64,000 nucleotides of DNA, from NCBI RefSeq assembly GCF_003313325.1, contig NZ_QMHQ01000003.1, forward strand, positions 540,762-604,761. Reading direction: 5' to 3'. The stretch is from Pedobacter namyangjuensis. GTDB lineage: Bacteria > Bacteroidota > Bacteroidia > Sphingobacteriales > Sphingobacteriaceae. A program made the translations under genes and the position numbers. Under the pieces are notes generated by a model. It was not told where the DNA came from. It was given only the letters and a program-made list of their open reading frames with translations, and searched no databases. Positions 9,538-18,224 of this stretch are shown here, piece by piece; position 1 is the stretch's first letter; each line of letters opens with the position of its first letter.

Positions 9538-10494
9538 ATGAAAAGATTAACAACCATTGCTTTGTTAATCATCCCTTTTCTATTATGTACTTCTTGGGGC
9601 TTTTTTGCGCATCGGCGGATAAACCAATTGGCAATTTTTACGTTGCCACCAGATATGCTTGGATTTTTTAAAACCGGGCATAAATACATTACCGAACACG
9701 CCGTAGACCCAGATAAACGTAGATATTTAGATACACTAGAAGCCCCGCGACATTACTTGGACGTTGAGAATTACGAGAAACATATCGATAGTATACCAGA
9801 AAAATTTAATGATGCACTGGCAAAATACGGACAGAAAAAATTAAACGAAAACGGAATTGTTCCCTGGCAAATCCAACGTTCGTATTACAGCTTGGTTAAC
9901 GCCTTCAAAAACCACGACTCGCTAAAAATACTTAAGTATGCTGCAGATTTAGGCCATTATATTGGAGATGCCCACGTTCCTTTGCATACAACAGCCAATC
10001 ATAACGGACAGTTAACCAACCAACATGGCCTACATGCATTTTGGGAAAGCAGAATCCCAGAGCTTTTTGCAGGAAATTATAATTTCGTAGTCGGTAAAGC
10101 AGCATATATTGACGATCCTTTAAAACAAGCTTGGAAAATTGTTAAACATTCGCATTCGTTGGTAGATACCGTTGTACGCTTTGAATCAATTTTAAATGGA
10201 TCTTTTCCATCCGATCAAAAATATAGCTTTACAGAAAGAAACAACGTAGTGCTTAAGCAATATTCAGAAGCTTATTCAAAGGCGTACCAAGATAAAATGA
10301 ATGGCATGGTGGAAAAGCAAATGCGCTCTGCCATTATAATGATAGGCTCTTATTGGTTTTCGGCTTGGGTAGATGCTGGCCAGCCTACGCTTAAAAACCT
10401 GATTAAAGTTGAGCCAACCGCAGAGGAATTAAAAGCAGCTGAACTACTAAACAAAAAATATAAAGAAGGCAAAATTATTGGAAGAGAAAATTAA
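9538..10494 (+). CDS. Zinc-dependent phospholipase C / S1-P1 nuclease-like
   Basis: A 318-residue exported protein. The signal peptide ends about residue 20 (LLCTSWG), so Trp would be near the mature N-terminus, as in the phospholipase C/P1 fold where the first Trp helps bind zinc. Further candidate zinc ligands are His (FFAHRRIN), and the clusters DLGHYIGDAHVPLHTTANH and HGLHAFWE, which closely follow the HxxxxDxHQPLH and HxxW patterns of this superfamily. It could hydrolyse phospholipids or nucleic acids in the periplasm; sequence alone does not decide. It is followed by a long inverted repeat and a convergent gene. Confidence 0.75.
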   Translation: MKRLTTIALLIIPFLLCTSWGFFAHRRINQLAIFTLPPDMLGFFKTGHKYITEHAVDPDKRRYLDTLEAPRHYLDVENYEKHIDSIPEKFNDALAKYGQKKLNENGIVPWQIQRSYYSLVNAFKNHDSLKILKYAADLGHYIGDAHVPLHTTANHNGQLTNQHGLHAFWESRIPELFAGNYNFVVGKAAYIDDPLKQAWKIVKHSHSLVDTVVRFESILNGSFPSDQKYSFTERNNVVLKQYSEAYSKAYQDKMNGMVEKQMRSAIIMIGSYWFSAWVDAGQPTLKNLIKVEPTAEELKAAELLNKKYKEGKIIGREN

Positions 10495-10529
10495 TATAAT
10501 CCGTTGGCTAAGTATAATAACAATGAATG

Positions 10530-10565
10530 ATTTTTTATTCGCCATTACCGCTGAGGCGGAAATCG
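10530..10565. repeat. CATTAC/GTAATG hairpin
   Basis: CATTAC and GTAATG arms flank a GC-rich centre (CCGCTGAGGCGG). The same GTAAT/ATTAC pairing occurs in the three-copy repeat near 3.5 kb, so this is probably a fragment of the same class of intergenic element. Confidence 0.4.
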
Positions 10566-10648
10566 TAATGCCAATTATTAACTGCTGAATCTCTCTTAAG
10601 CTTTTAGATTGGCAATCGAGCTGACAATGGATGAAAATCTATCCTAAT

Positions 10649-10770
10649 TCGTCATTTCGAACGAGTTCTTCACGAGGAAAAATCTCTTTCCATCTTGGGA
10701 ACTGAATGAGTTGTAGCCGATACCAAACAGGCTGAGATATCTCGTCGTTACGCTCCCTTGATATGACGAA
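10649..10770. repeat. Long imperfect inverted repeat between convergent genes
   Basis: The left arm starts TCGTCATTTCGAACGAG and the right arm ends CTTGATATGACGA, with further pairing through AAAATCTC/GAGATATCTCG. It lies exactly between a plus-strand gene ending at 10494 and a minus-strand gene ending at 10779, which suits a bidirectional terminator or an interspersed palindromic element. Related, decayed sequence is present at about 11550-11650. Confidence 0.6.
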
Positions 10771-10778
10771 AGAATTTA

Positions 10779-11462
10779 CTAATCTTCCTTAATCTCTTCT
10801 TCGATTTGTTTCTCAATAGGCTTTTTAGAAAATACAGATTTTAAAGCTGCGTAAATTACCGGAACGAAAGTTCCAACGGCAATAATCAATACTAAAATCT
10901 CAAAATTTTTCTCTACAAACGGAATTTTACCTAAAAGGAAACCAGCAAATAATAAACTTCCAATCCACGCTACACCACCAATAACATTATAATAAGTAAA
11001 CTTACCGAAAGACATGTTGGCTGCACCAGCAACAAATGGCGCAATAGTTCGTAAAATTGGTAAGAAACGACTAAAAACGATAGCTTTAGCGCCGTGTTTC
11101 TCAAAGTACTCGTGTGCTTGGTGATAATATTTTAATTTCAGGATTTTATTATTTTCCTTAAAAACCTTAATTCCGAAATATTTTCCTAACCTATAGTTTA
11201 CTGTATTACCAGCTATTGCGGCAAAAATCAAAATCAACAGCATAAACCAGATGTTTAAACCTGTTCCTTCGCCAGCAACTAAGGCACCAACAGCAAATAA
11301 CATCGAATCGCCGGGTAAAAATGGCGTAACTACAAAACCGGTTTCAGCAAAAATAATCAGAAAAAGAATGAGATAAGTCCAGGTTTTATACTCCTGCATA
11401 ATTAACTCTAAAGTCTCTTTGGTATTGGTAAGTAATTGTACTAGTAGATCGAAGAATTCCAA
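10779..11462 (-). CDS. DedA family membrane protein
   Basis: A 227-residue DedA/SNARE-associated family protein. Visible motifs are the re-entrant loop ETGFVVTPFLPGDSMLFAVGAL (given in part: FLPGDSMLF), the GNTVNYRLGKYFG segment and KHGAKAIVFSRFLPILRTIAPFVAG, with the conserved FxRFxPxxR pattern. DedA proteins are inner-membrane transporters or scramblases implicated in undecaprenyl phosphate or phospholipid recycling. Four to six membrane segments are predicted, and the C-terminus is highly charged. It is separated from dnaN by a 289-bp gap that holds the dnaN terminator. Confidence 0.88.
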   Translation of the reverse strand: MEFFDLLVQLLTNTKETLELIMQEYKTWTYLILFLIIFAETGFVVTPFLPGDSMLFAVGALVAGEGTGLNIWFMLLILIFAAIAGNTVNYRLGKYFGIKVFKENNKILKLKYYHQAHEYFEKHGAKAIVFSRFLPILRTIAPFVAGAANMSFGKFTYYNVIGGVAWIGSLLFAGFLLGKIPFVEKNFEILVLIIAVGTFVPVIYAALKSVFSKKPIEKQIEEEIKED

Positions 11463-11549
11463 TGTTATATAATTTTTAACAAAAGTAAGGATATCGTTTT
11501 GATAAACCTCTAAAATTTAAAATATGACTGCAATTAAATATTTTTACGT

Positions 11550-11652
11550 TCATCTTTCCTTATTTCAAACTCGGAACAAGAAGTTGAAGTCTCCTGAGCA
11601 CAGCAAAATGTTAGAGATATTTCCTCGATATGCTACGCTAGAATGATGAGTT
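11550..11652. repeat. Decayed copy of the inverted-repeat element
   Basis: The stretch contains CTCGGAACAAGAAG, GAGATATTTCCTCGATATGCTACGCT and ATGATGAG. These resemble parts of the element at 10649-10770 (GAGATATCTCGTCGTTACGCT), with enough changes to break most pairing. It is probably a degraded interspersed element. No gene was seen here. Confidence 0.4.
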
Positions 11653-11664
11653 GGAGAAATAAAT

Positions 11665-11697
11665 CAAAAAAAAATGGCCCGGTAAAACCGAGCCATT
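11665..11697 (-). terminator. Rho-independent terminator of dnaN
   Basis: Read on the minus strand, ATGGCTCGGTTTTACCGGGCCAT (positions 11697-11675) forms a GC-rich hairpin followed by a run of nine T. It lies about 55 bp beyond the dnaN stop codon. Confidence 0.8.
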
Positions 11698-11751
11698 ATA
11701 TTTATTTAAACTAGCAAATCTTTATTCTTTGCTCTTTTGTCCTTCTTCTAC

Positions 11752-12876
11752 TTAGTAACTGTTATTAAGCATTACCGGCATCACCAACATCAAAACATCT
11801 TCATTTTCGTCGTTAGTTTGCGGAATTAACAACCCTGCACGATTAGGCGTAGACAATTCTAAAGTAACTTCTTCGCCACTTAAATTGGTTAACATTTCAA
11901 TTAAGAAACGAGCATTAAATCCAATCTCTAAATCTTCTCCTTCGTACTGGCAGCTTAAACGTTCGTGAGCTTCGTTAGCAAAATCTAAATCTTCTGAAGA
12001 AATATGCAATTCGCTACCGCTAATTTTTAAACGTACTTGGTGTGTGGTTTTATTAGCAAAAATTACAACTCTACGCAACGTATTTAAAAACAAAGCTCTA
12101 TCAATAACCAATTTATTAGGGTTATTGCCGGGAATTACCGCTTCGTAATCTGGGTAACGCTCATCAATTAAACGACAAACCAAATTGATATTCTCGAATT
12201 TAAAAAAAGCACTTGTAGCATTATAATCTACAGAAACATTAACATCTGTATTTGGCAATGCAGCTTTTAACAACGTTAAGGCTTTTTTTGGAAGGATGAA
12301 AGAAGAAGCTTTATCGGCCTTGCTATCCATACGGCGGTAACGAACCAATTTATGTGCATCGGTAGCTACGAATGTAATGTGCTGAGGCGAAAGTTGACAG
12401 AATACACCTGTCATTGCTGGGCGCAACTCATCGTTGCTAACTGCAAAAATGGTTTTTGTAATTGCTTCTGTTAAAACCGAAGCTGGTAAATTTACGCTAG
12501 ATGCGTTCTCTACAACCGGAATTTTAGGAAAGTCATCACCGTTTTCGCCACTCAATTTATATTTTCCATCTCCAGCGCTAATCTCAATCGAAAAAGAATT
12601 GTCATCGATATTGAACGAAATTGGCTGATCTGGTAATGTTTTTAAAGTATCTAATAATATTCTAGATGGTACGGCTACTTTTCCTTCTTCTTTAGACTCT
12701 ACAGCCAAAGAAGTTGTCATACTAGTTTGTAAATCAGTAGCAGAAATAGTAAGGTTTCCTTCTTTAATTTCGAAAAGAAAATTCTCTAATATTGGTAGAA
12801 CAGTACTGCTGCTAGATGCACCATTTACCGTTTGTAAATGCTTTAATAATGTTGAAGTTGATACTATAAATCTCAT
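11752..12876 (-). CDS. dnaN: DNA polymerase III subunit beta (sliding clamp)
   Basis: The 374-residue protein has normal length for a bacterial beta clamp with three topologically similar domains. The N-terminus MRFIVSTSTLLKHLQTVNG, the motif LRPAMTGVFCQL, the domain-2/3 linker with RYPDYEAVIP, and the C-terminal VMPVMLNNSY (for the usual MPMR/L end) are typical. It forms the ring dimer that holds the replicative polymerase on DNA. No dnaA or recF is adjacent, so this is not a classical dnaA-dnaN origin locus. A strong terminator follows. The gliding gene gldG ends 32 bp upstream of it, but transcripts could be shared. Confidence 0.97.
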   Translation of the reverse strand: MRFIVSTSTLLKHLQTVNGASSSSTVLPILENFLFEIKEGNLTISATDLQTSMTTSLAVESKEEGKVAVPSRILLDTLKTLPDQPISFNIDDNSFSIEISAGDGKYKLSGENGDDFPKIPVVENASSVNLPASVLTEAITKTIFAVSNDELRPAMTGVFCQLSPQHITFVATDAHKLVRYRRMDSKADKASSFILPKKALTLLKAALPNTDVNVSVDYNATSAFFKFENINLVCRLIDERYPDYEAVIPGNNPNKLVIDRALFLNTLRRVVIFANKTTHQVRLKISGSELHISSEDLDFANEAHERLSCQYEGEDLEIGFNARFLIEMLTNLSGEEVTLELSTPNRAGLLIPQTNDENEDVLMLVMPVMLNNSY

Positions 12877-12908
12877 AGCTTATTTTGTATTTATCAAAAA
12901 TAGAAAAA

Positions 12909-14660
12909 TTACTTAGCATACTTGTGTTTGCGGTAATAATGTTGAAAAATTGCGAAACATATTAACAATGCCAATGGCGCTAAAGAATTTATCAGCTGCC
13001 ATTTCAATTTTTCGGTACGTAAAACCGTTTTATCTAGCAATCTTTCTTTAATTTCCTTATTACGCAAGGCGATTAAATTATCGGCATCGGTAAAATAATC
13101 GGCAATATTTAAAAGCAATGCCTTATTGCCAAAATTCTGTTGTGTGTAACGATCAAATCCTAATGGAAATGTGGAATTATCGTTTTTATTTACCTGATTT
13201 GAGAACACATCCCCATCGCCTATAACAATCATTTTTGTAAGCTTACTCTGAGCAGGTACATTATAATTTTCGGTGATCCCTTCTGGCACCGGTCTGTTAA
13301 GGAAAACTGATTTAAAGCTTCCTTCCAATAGTACTCCGACGGGCTTTGGAACGCTTGTATATTCCTCTTGCTTAGGTTGTTCAGCAATCATTTGCAACGA
13401 CAATAGCTTCGGCGTATCGAAAATTTTGTTAAAGTTAGATGTACTCAGAATAATCTTTTTGTTTACGTTAGCCACGCCTATGGTATCTACCGTACTGGCA
13501 AACTCAGCCTTTACACCATCAATATTTTTAACCACTAAGTTGCTTGTATCCGGCAGTAAAACCGGAAAGTAAAACCAAGGCGCCACATCTATCTGTGCTT
13601 GTTGACCTGACCCTGTAGCTATTGGAATCATGGCGCTATGCACATCGGTTACCAAATTATAATTTACTCTCGCACCGTACTCAAAAAGCATGTCGTTTAA
13701 GTTTAAATCGTAATTATTTGCCATCATCTGTGGCTGTTGTTGCAATTGATCTAAATTGGCATTTACCTGATCTATCGCCCAAACTACTCGACCGCCTTTC
13801 ATTACAAAATAGTTGATTTTGTATTTTTCCAATTCGGTTAATGCTTTTTGAGGTTTTGCAATCACCATCACGTCCAAATTATCCAAGCCTTCTTTATTGG
13901 CCAGATTCAAATCAACTCGAGTTACGTAATAGTTTGATGAAAGCGATACAATAGCATCATACAATTGCTGGTTATTTGGCTCGCCATGCCCTTCTGTAAA
14001 ACCAATGTTTGGGCTATAGCCAGTTTGCAAACGTTTAATTGCAGAGGTAACTATATATTCTAAATCCTGAATAGAACTGGTAATTTTTGCTTCGTAATCT
14101 GTGGCAGCGCCACCTGTTTTACTTAATAAATTAATCGCAATTGGCTTATCATCACTTTCAATCAAAGCCATCGGAAAAATGATCTTTTGTGTTATCCCTG
14201 CATCGCTTTTAATGTTTACTGCTAATGGATTAATGCCAATTTCGGCAAGTTGTGTAATTACTTCCTCTTGGTCGTTGGCAATCTTGCCCTCTAACGGATC
14301 AACAAACAGGATCTTAATGTTTACTCCAGCTTCGGCTTTGTAGTCAGCTAACAAATCACGTGTTGCATTACGTAGCCGCTTGAAAGCTGATGGCATTTCT
14401 CCATCCAAAAAAACCGTTATTAAAATGTCCTTTTTAGCGTTTTTTAATACATCTCTTGTTTTTGCAGATAAAGTGTATCGTCTTTCTTTCGTAAAATCAA
14501 ATCGGGTGTAAAAATTTTGCGCAAAAATATTTATCAGTACTAAAAAAGTAAGGAAGCCAAATATTTTCAAATATCTTTTACTCTTTGGTCCTTGCGCCTT
14601 GTTCTTAAACCCTTGCTCCTTTTTCCTTGCGCCATCTCCATTCCTCTTTAATTCTTCCAT
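12909..14660 (-). CDS. gldG: Gliding-motility ABC transporter component GldG
   Basis: A 583-residue protein with one N-terminal membrane helix (about 29-48), an ABC-type extracytoplasmic domain (DUF4350-like: ILITVFLDGEMPSAFKRLRNATRDLL) and one C-terminal helix (about 555-573, LINSLAPLALLICFAIF). This is the GldG layout. With GldF and GldA it forms an ABC transporter required for gliding in some Bacteroidota. Its first codons overlap gldF by 13 bp. The first 28 residues are unusual: they are encoded by a GGMGCAAGGR-type repeat tract (about 14585-14640), giving the Lys/Gln/Gly-rich run GARKKEQGFKNKAQGPKSK. A TTG codon just after the tract (...KRY-L-KIFGF) is an alternative start. Confidence 0.85.
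   Translation of the reverse strand: MEELKRNGDGARKKEQGFKNKAQGPKSKRYLKIFGFLTFLVLINIFAQNFYTRFDFTKERRYTLSAKTRDVLKNAKKDILITVFLDGEMPSAFKRLRNATRDLLADYKAEAGVNIKILFVDPLEGKIANDQEEVITQLAEIGINPLAVNIKSDAGITQKIIFPMALIESDDKPIAINLLSKTGGAATDYEAKITSSIQDLEYIVTSAIKRLQTGYSPNIGFTEGHGEPNNQQLYDAIVSLSSNYYVTRVDLNLANKEGLDNLDVMVIAKPQKALTELEKYKINYFVMKGGRVVWAIDQVNANLDQLQQQPQMMANNYDLNLNDMLFEYGARVNYNLVTDVHSAMIPIATGSGQQAQIDVAPWFYFPVLLPDTSNLVVKNIDGVKAEFASTVDTIGVANVNKKIILSTSNFNKIFDTPKLLSLQMIAEQPKQEEYTSVPKPVGVLLEGSFKSVFLNRPVPEGITENYNVPAQSKLTKMIVIGDGDVFSNQVNKNDNSTFPLGFDRYTQQNFGNKALLLNIADYFTDADNLIALRNKEIKERLLDKTVLRTEKLKWQLINSLAPLALLICFAIFQHYYRKHKYAK
14585..14640. repeat. GGMGCAAGGR repeat inside gldG
   Basis: Minus-strand reading shows three imperfect GGCGCAAGGA / GGAGCAAGGG / GGCGCAAGGA units within the first 28 codons of gldG. 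Such CAAGG-rich tracts are usually intergenic in this group (from memory), so here one seems to have been captured as coding sequence, or the true start is downstream. Confidence 0.5.
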
Positions 14661-15391
14661 TTCTTGCCCTCCAAAATCAACTTCGTTAAACCTAAAAACA
14701 CTAATGCAAAAGAAATAAAATAGACCAGGTCTCGGGTATCCAAAACACCGCGACTAATAGACTGATAATGTTCGTTTATGCCGATGTTTAACAAGATGGT
14801 TTCTACAGAACTGGCTACAAAAATTTTGCTAGCCGCTTCGAAACCGCTATAAGCCAAAAAACATACAAACACAGCTACGGCAAATGCAATTACCTGATTT
14901 TTAGTTATTGATGATGAAAAAATACCTACAGCCGTAAAAGCATTACCTAAAAAAAACAGGCCTAAATAAGATCCAATTACCGCTCCCGTATCTATATTGC
15001 CTTTTGGGAAACCAAGCTGATAAATACTAAAGAAATAGATTGAAGTAGGCAAAAGAGCCAATATCAAGAGTACCACACATGCAAAATATTTTGCTAAAAT
15101 AATCTGGCTATCACTAATTGGCTTTGTTGCTAATAACACGTAGGTGCCTTCTCTTCGTTCTTCGGCAAAAGAGCGCATAGTAATAGCCGGAACTAAGAAC
15201 ATAAACAGGAATGGGGCAAGGCTAAAAAAACCGTTCATTTCTGCGTAACCATAATCCAAAATTGACGTTTCTGGAAAAAACCAGAGCAAAAGCGCACAGG
15301 CTAATAAAAATACACCAATGGTGATATAGGCCACTAGCGAGCTCAAAAAACTAAATAATTCTCGTTTAAATACTGCGTACATGCAAAGCAA
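14648..15391 (-). CDS. gldF: Gliding-motility ABC transporter permease GldF
   Basis: A 247-residue six-helix ABC-2 type permease. Diagnostic parts are the N-terminal YAVFKRELFSFLSSLVAYI, the loop ITMRSFAEERREGTYVLLATKPIS, in which the EERREGT segment is the ABC-2 coupling region, and the long VIAFAVAVFVCFLAYSGF helix. It pairs with GldG (13-bp overlap downstream) and with an ATPase of the GldA type, encoded 2.1 kb away in a separate transcription unit. The ORF starts at 15391 (MLCMYAVFKRE); the second Met (MYAVFKRE) is an equally good start. The transporter localises to the inner membrane. Confidence 0.88.
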   Translation of the reverse strand: MLCMYAVFKRELFSFLSSLVAYITIGVFLLACALLLWFFPETSILDYGYAEMNGFFSLAPFLFMFLVPAITMRSFAEERREGTYVLLATKPISDSQIILAKYFACVVLLILALLPTSIYFFSIYQLGFPKGNIDTGAVIGSYLGLFFLGNAFTAVGIFSSSITKNQVIAFAVAVFVCFLAYSGFEAASKIFVASSVETILLNIGINEHYQSISRGVLDTRDLVYFISFALVFLGLTKLILEGKKWKN

Positions 15392-15504
15392 TTAGTGTTG
15401 CCGAAGTTAAGTAAATATTTACGTTTGCAAATTAATGGTTTTAAATACGAATGGAAAAAATTCTCTTCTCGTGAGCGAAGTATTTAAAAAAACCTATAAA
15501 CAAA

Positions 15505-15533
15505 AAAGGCTTCCCACATTGTGAGAAGCCTTT
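15505..15533 (-). terminator. Terminator after the beta-barrel gene at 15.6 kb
   Basis: AAGGCTTC and GAAGCCTT pair across a short loop, with A6 on the plus strand at 15502-15507, i.e. a T-run on the minus strand. The hairpin would also work partly in the other direction. Confidence 0.7.
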
Positions 15534-15552
15534 ATTATTTCGTAATTAAAAC

Positions 15553-16185
15553 TTAGAACATAAAGCCTAAGCCTATTGAAAAAACGCGATTTTTGGTTTT
15601 CATGTCAAATCCAGTGCTTTCATCGTTAATGATATTGCTTAAGCCAAGACCATAGCCTGCATGTAGATTTAATCCATTTTGCAACTGATAACCACCTAAG
15701 AAATTTAGACCGAAATCCATTCTCTTTGCTTGCCCATCTCCAGAACCAAATTCAGCATCTTCTTTTACATCTCCAGATTTTGCGTTTCCTGATAAAGCAT
15801 AAGCTGCGTAAGGGCCTGCACCAACGAAGAATTTACCAGTACCAGCATTAAAATTAGCCATTAGGTTTACTGGAAGCTCCAAATAAGAGAAATTAACAGA
15901 TGCATCTTGGCTGGTCATTTCGTCGTCCAAACTAGATTTTGTTCCTTTACTCATAAAAGTTAAGCCAGGTTGTACTGAGAAAATGTCAGATACTTTAATA
16001 TCTGCGACACCTCCTACATAAAATGTGGTTTTAGCATCTAAACTAACTGAGGTGCCCATTGCAGAAAAGCTTAAATTAGGGAAAGCAACACCTGCTTTTA
16101 CACCGAAAGAAACTGGTTTGTCTTGAGCCGAGGTTACAGCAACAAAGCCTGCAACAAGCGCTAATGATAGAAATAATTTTTTCAT
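15553..16185 (-). CDS. Outer-membrane beta-barrel protein (porin family)
   Basis: The 210-residue protein has a clear signal peptide (MKKLFLSLALVAGFVAVTSAQ) and alternating beta strands such as SFGVKAGVAFPNLSF, LGGYQLQNGLNLHAGYGLGL and a C-terminal VFSIGLGFMF ending in Phe, as in eight-stranded OmpA/OprF-type barrels of the PorT/outer-membrane beta-barrel family. The function is not predictable beyond an outer-membrane location. It shares its signal peptide almost exactly with the next gene upstream, which suggests relatedness or a shared export preference. It has its own terminator. Confidence 0.8.
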   Translation of the reverse strand: MKKLFLSLALVAGFVAVTSAQDKPVSFGVKAGVAFPNLSFSAMGTSVSLDAKTTFYVGGVADIKVSDIFSVQPGLTFMSKGTKSSLDDEMTSQDASVNFSYLELPVNLMANFNAGTGKFFVGAGPYAAYALSGNAKSGDVKEDAEFGSGDGQAKRMDFGLNFLGGYQLQNGLNLHAGYGLGLSNIINDESTGFDMKTKNRVFSIGLGFMF

Positions 16186-16231
16186 TTTGTTTGATTGGTT
16201 TTTTTAACAAAACTATAAAATTAGTACAAAT

Positions 16232-16266
16232 AAAAAAGCCTTGATAAAATTAATTATCAAGGCTTT
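16232..16266 (-). terminator. Terminator after the beta-barrel gene at 16.3 kb
   Basis: AAAGCCTTGATAA and TTATCAAGGCTTT form a perfect 13-bp stem around a six-base loop (16236-16266), with A-rich sequence that is T-rich on the minus strand. Confidence 0.8.
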
Positions 16267-16283
16267 ATAAATTTTAAATTGGC

Positions 16284-16805
16284 TTATAAACCAAATGCAT
16301 AAGCAGCACGGATTCCGATGAATGATAATGTAGTGCTATTTTTTGACCAACCTTCATAACGAATACCCAAATCAATACTTGATTTATCCGCTACAGAAAA
16401 CGATGCACCAATAGTTGGAGCAAAAGTGAATGCAGTACCTGCATTGTTTTCAGTGAATATTGCAGCACCTACTTCGCCAGCGCCATAAAAATTACCACCA
16501 AAGTAATATTTAGCTCCTGCTTTCAATGGAATAACACCAGAATTAGTAGCGCCTAAATCTTTAAGTTCTTTTTCAGGAGCGAGCGAAAGGTAACCAGCAT
16601 TTACAGTTAAATTTAAAGATTTAGCTACGTTGAACTCACCCATAGCCGAACCGCCAAAACCTAAAGCTAAACCATTAGTGTTGTCACCAATCGGCAACAA
16701 AAAATCAGGACCTACACTGATTTTATTAACAGCACCTTCAGTTTGTGCATTTGCTGCAAAACCTAAACCAGCTACTAATGCTAACGATAATAATAATTTT
16801 TTCAT
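16284..16805 (-). CDS. Small outer-membrane beta-barrel protein
   Basis: A 173-residue protein with signal peptide MKKLLLSLALVAGLGFAANAQ and a predicted eight-stranded barrel. Recognisable strands are KISVGPDFLLPIG, VIPLKAGAKYYFGGNFYGAGEVGAAIF, SSIDLGIRYEGWS and a C-terminal FIGIRAAYAFGL. It is a paralogue of the gene at 16971: both have a VGPxxxLPxG start, a GG(L/A)KYYxGxxFY motif, a DLGIRYE-x-W motif and an IRAxYAFxL end. The function is unknown; such barrels are commonly lipid- or envelope-related, or structural. Confidence 0.75.
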   Translation of the reverse strand: MKKLLLSLALVAGLGFAANAQTEGAVNKISVGPDFLLPIGDNTNGLALGFGGSAMGEFNVAKSLNLTVNAGYLSLAPEKELKDLGATNSGVIPLKAGAKYYFGGNFYGAGEVGAAIFTENNAGTAFTFAPTIGASFSVADKSSIDLGIRYEGWSKNSTTLSFIGIRAAYAFGL

Positions 16806-16970
16806 TGTTGTAAGATTAAATTAGTTAATTATTAATTTTCGAGGTTAGACACAACAATACTGCCAATCGTTACAACTTATAAGAATTATGAAATTCTGAT
16901 TACTAAACAAATAGTTAATCAAATGTAAATCAATTAAATAATTTTTCAGGTTTTTAAAACAATTAGCAAC

Positions 16971-17513
16971 CTACAAATTAAAGGCATATCCTGCCCTAAT
17001 GGCAAAATAATTAAAGCTACTTAAGCTTCTGCCACTTGTTGATGACACACTGGCACCTGTCCAAGCTTCGTACCTAATACCCAAATCAATGTAATTACTG
17101 TTATTCTTATTTTTAAGATAAGTGCCAACTCCAGGGCTCCAGGCAAAGGTTGTTTTTGTAGTACCGCTTACTGGAAGTGCTACACCTAATTGGCCTTCCA
17201 AATAAAAGTCTTCGCCAGTATAATACTTTAAACCGCCCTTAATGGGCACAGCTGTAATAGATTGTATAGATGTACCAATTACCCTAATTCGCTTTCCAAG
17301 GAAATGAGTATAATCACCTTGTGCAGTTATAGAAAATTTAGGCGATAAGCCAACTTCGGCCTTTACGTAAGCGCCCAACCCGAAACCACTAACATTGCTA
17401 GAATTACCTGTTGGCAGATAAATAGACGGTCCAACAACGACATTATTTCTTTGTGCGTTTGCGGCTAGGTTTATAAAAATTAAAAAGATAAAAATGCGTA
17501 AACTGTAATTCAT
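16971..17513 (-). CDS. Small outer-membrane beta-barrel protein, paralogue
   Basis: The 180-residue protein has a signal peptide (about residues 1-20, NLAANAQ) and a barrel like that of the neighbouring 173-residue protein, sharing VGPSIYLPTG, GGLKYYTGEDFYLEGQLGVALP, DLGIRYEAW and the end IRAGYAFNL. Its ATG overlaps the stop of the ATPase gene by one base (TAATG), so it is translationally coupled to the GldA-like gene. Tandem duplication with later divergence is the simplest explanation for the pair. No specific function is visible. Confidence 0.72.
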   Translation of the reverse strand: MNYSLRIFIFLIFINLAANAQRNNVVVGPSIYLPTGNSSNVSGFGLGAYVKAEVGLSPKFSITAQGDYTHFLGKRIRVIGTSIQSITAVPIKGGLKYYTGEDFYLEGQLGVALPVSGTTKTTFAWSPGVGTYLKNKNNSNYIDLGIRYEAWTGASVSSTSGRSLSSFNYFAIRAGYAFNL

Positions 17514-18223
17514 TAGTTTAAAGTAAGTTTTCTAAAAATTTCTTCTAAAGAGCTGTCCTGATACTGTTCTTTTAGTTTGGCTAATGTGTTGTTTGCCACA
17601 ATTTCGCCTTTATTAATGATAATTATCTCGTCGCACAGCGCTTCTACTTCTTGCATAATGTGGGTAGAAATAATAACCGTTTTGTTAACCCCTAATGTTT
17701 TTATCAACGCCCTAATATCTGTAAGCTGATTTGGATCTAAACCAGAAGTTGGCTCGTCTAAAATTAGCACTTGCGGGTTATGAATAATGGCTTGTGCCAA
17801 ACCTACACGTTGCTTGTAGCCTTTACTTAGCATACCAATCTTTTTATGCTGTTCTGGTGTTAAGCCAACTCGTTTAACTACATCCTCCACCCTTTGCTTT
17901 AAGTTCTTTAGTTGGTAGGTTTCGCCTACAAAACTTAAAAACTCTTTAATGTACATATCATTATAAAGTGGCGTATTTTCTGGCAAATAGCCAATTAAAC
18001 TTTTTACCTCTAAAGGTTCGTTTAAAATATTTTTACCACAAATTTCGGCTTCGCCGGATGTTGGCGCCAAGTACCCCGTAAGCATTTTCATGGTGGTTGA
18101 CTTGCCTGCGCCATTCGGACCTAAGAAACCAAGTATTTTACCCGGATTTGCTTCAAAACTGATTTGATTTACAGCTCTTTGGTCGCCATAATGCTTAGCT
18201 AAAGCTCTTACTTTTACACTCAA
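17513..18223 (-). CDS. gldA: ABC transporter ATPase, GldA-like
   Basis: A 236-residue ABC ATPase with Walker A GPNGAGKSTT (about 36-45), signature region LSKGYKQRVGLAQA, Walker B VLILDEPTSGLDP and switch His in IISTH. Residues around TGYLAPTSGEAEICG and YLPENTPLYNDMYIKEFLSFV match the GldA subgroup. GldA energises the GldFG channel; the gldFG genes are 2.1 kb away on the same strand. Known GldA proteins have a longer C-terminal part (about 300 residues), so this could be a shorter GldA or a related exporter ATPase. It sits one base after the glycerophosphodiesterase gene, in an apparent operon. Confidence 0.75.
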   Translation of the reverse strand: MSVKVRALAKHYGDQRAVNQISFEANPGKILGFLGPNGAGKSTTMKMLTGYLAPTSGEAEICGKNILNEPLEVKSLIGYLPENTPLYNDMYIKEFLSFVGETYQLKNLKQRVEDVVKRVGLTPEQHKKIGMLSKGYKQRVGLAQAIIHNPQVLILDEPTSGLDPNQLTDIRALIKTLGVNKTVIISTHIMQEVEALCDEIIIINKGEIVANNTLAKLKEQYQDSSLEEIFRKLTLN

Positions 18224-18224
18224 T

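Noticed and set aside
11752..15391. A replication-origin region next to dnaN
   Set aside because: No dnaA, recF or gyrB is adjacent and no DnaA-box cluster was noticed; dnaN sits next to gldGF instead.
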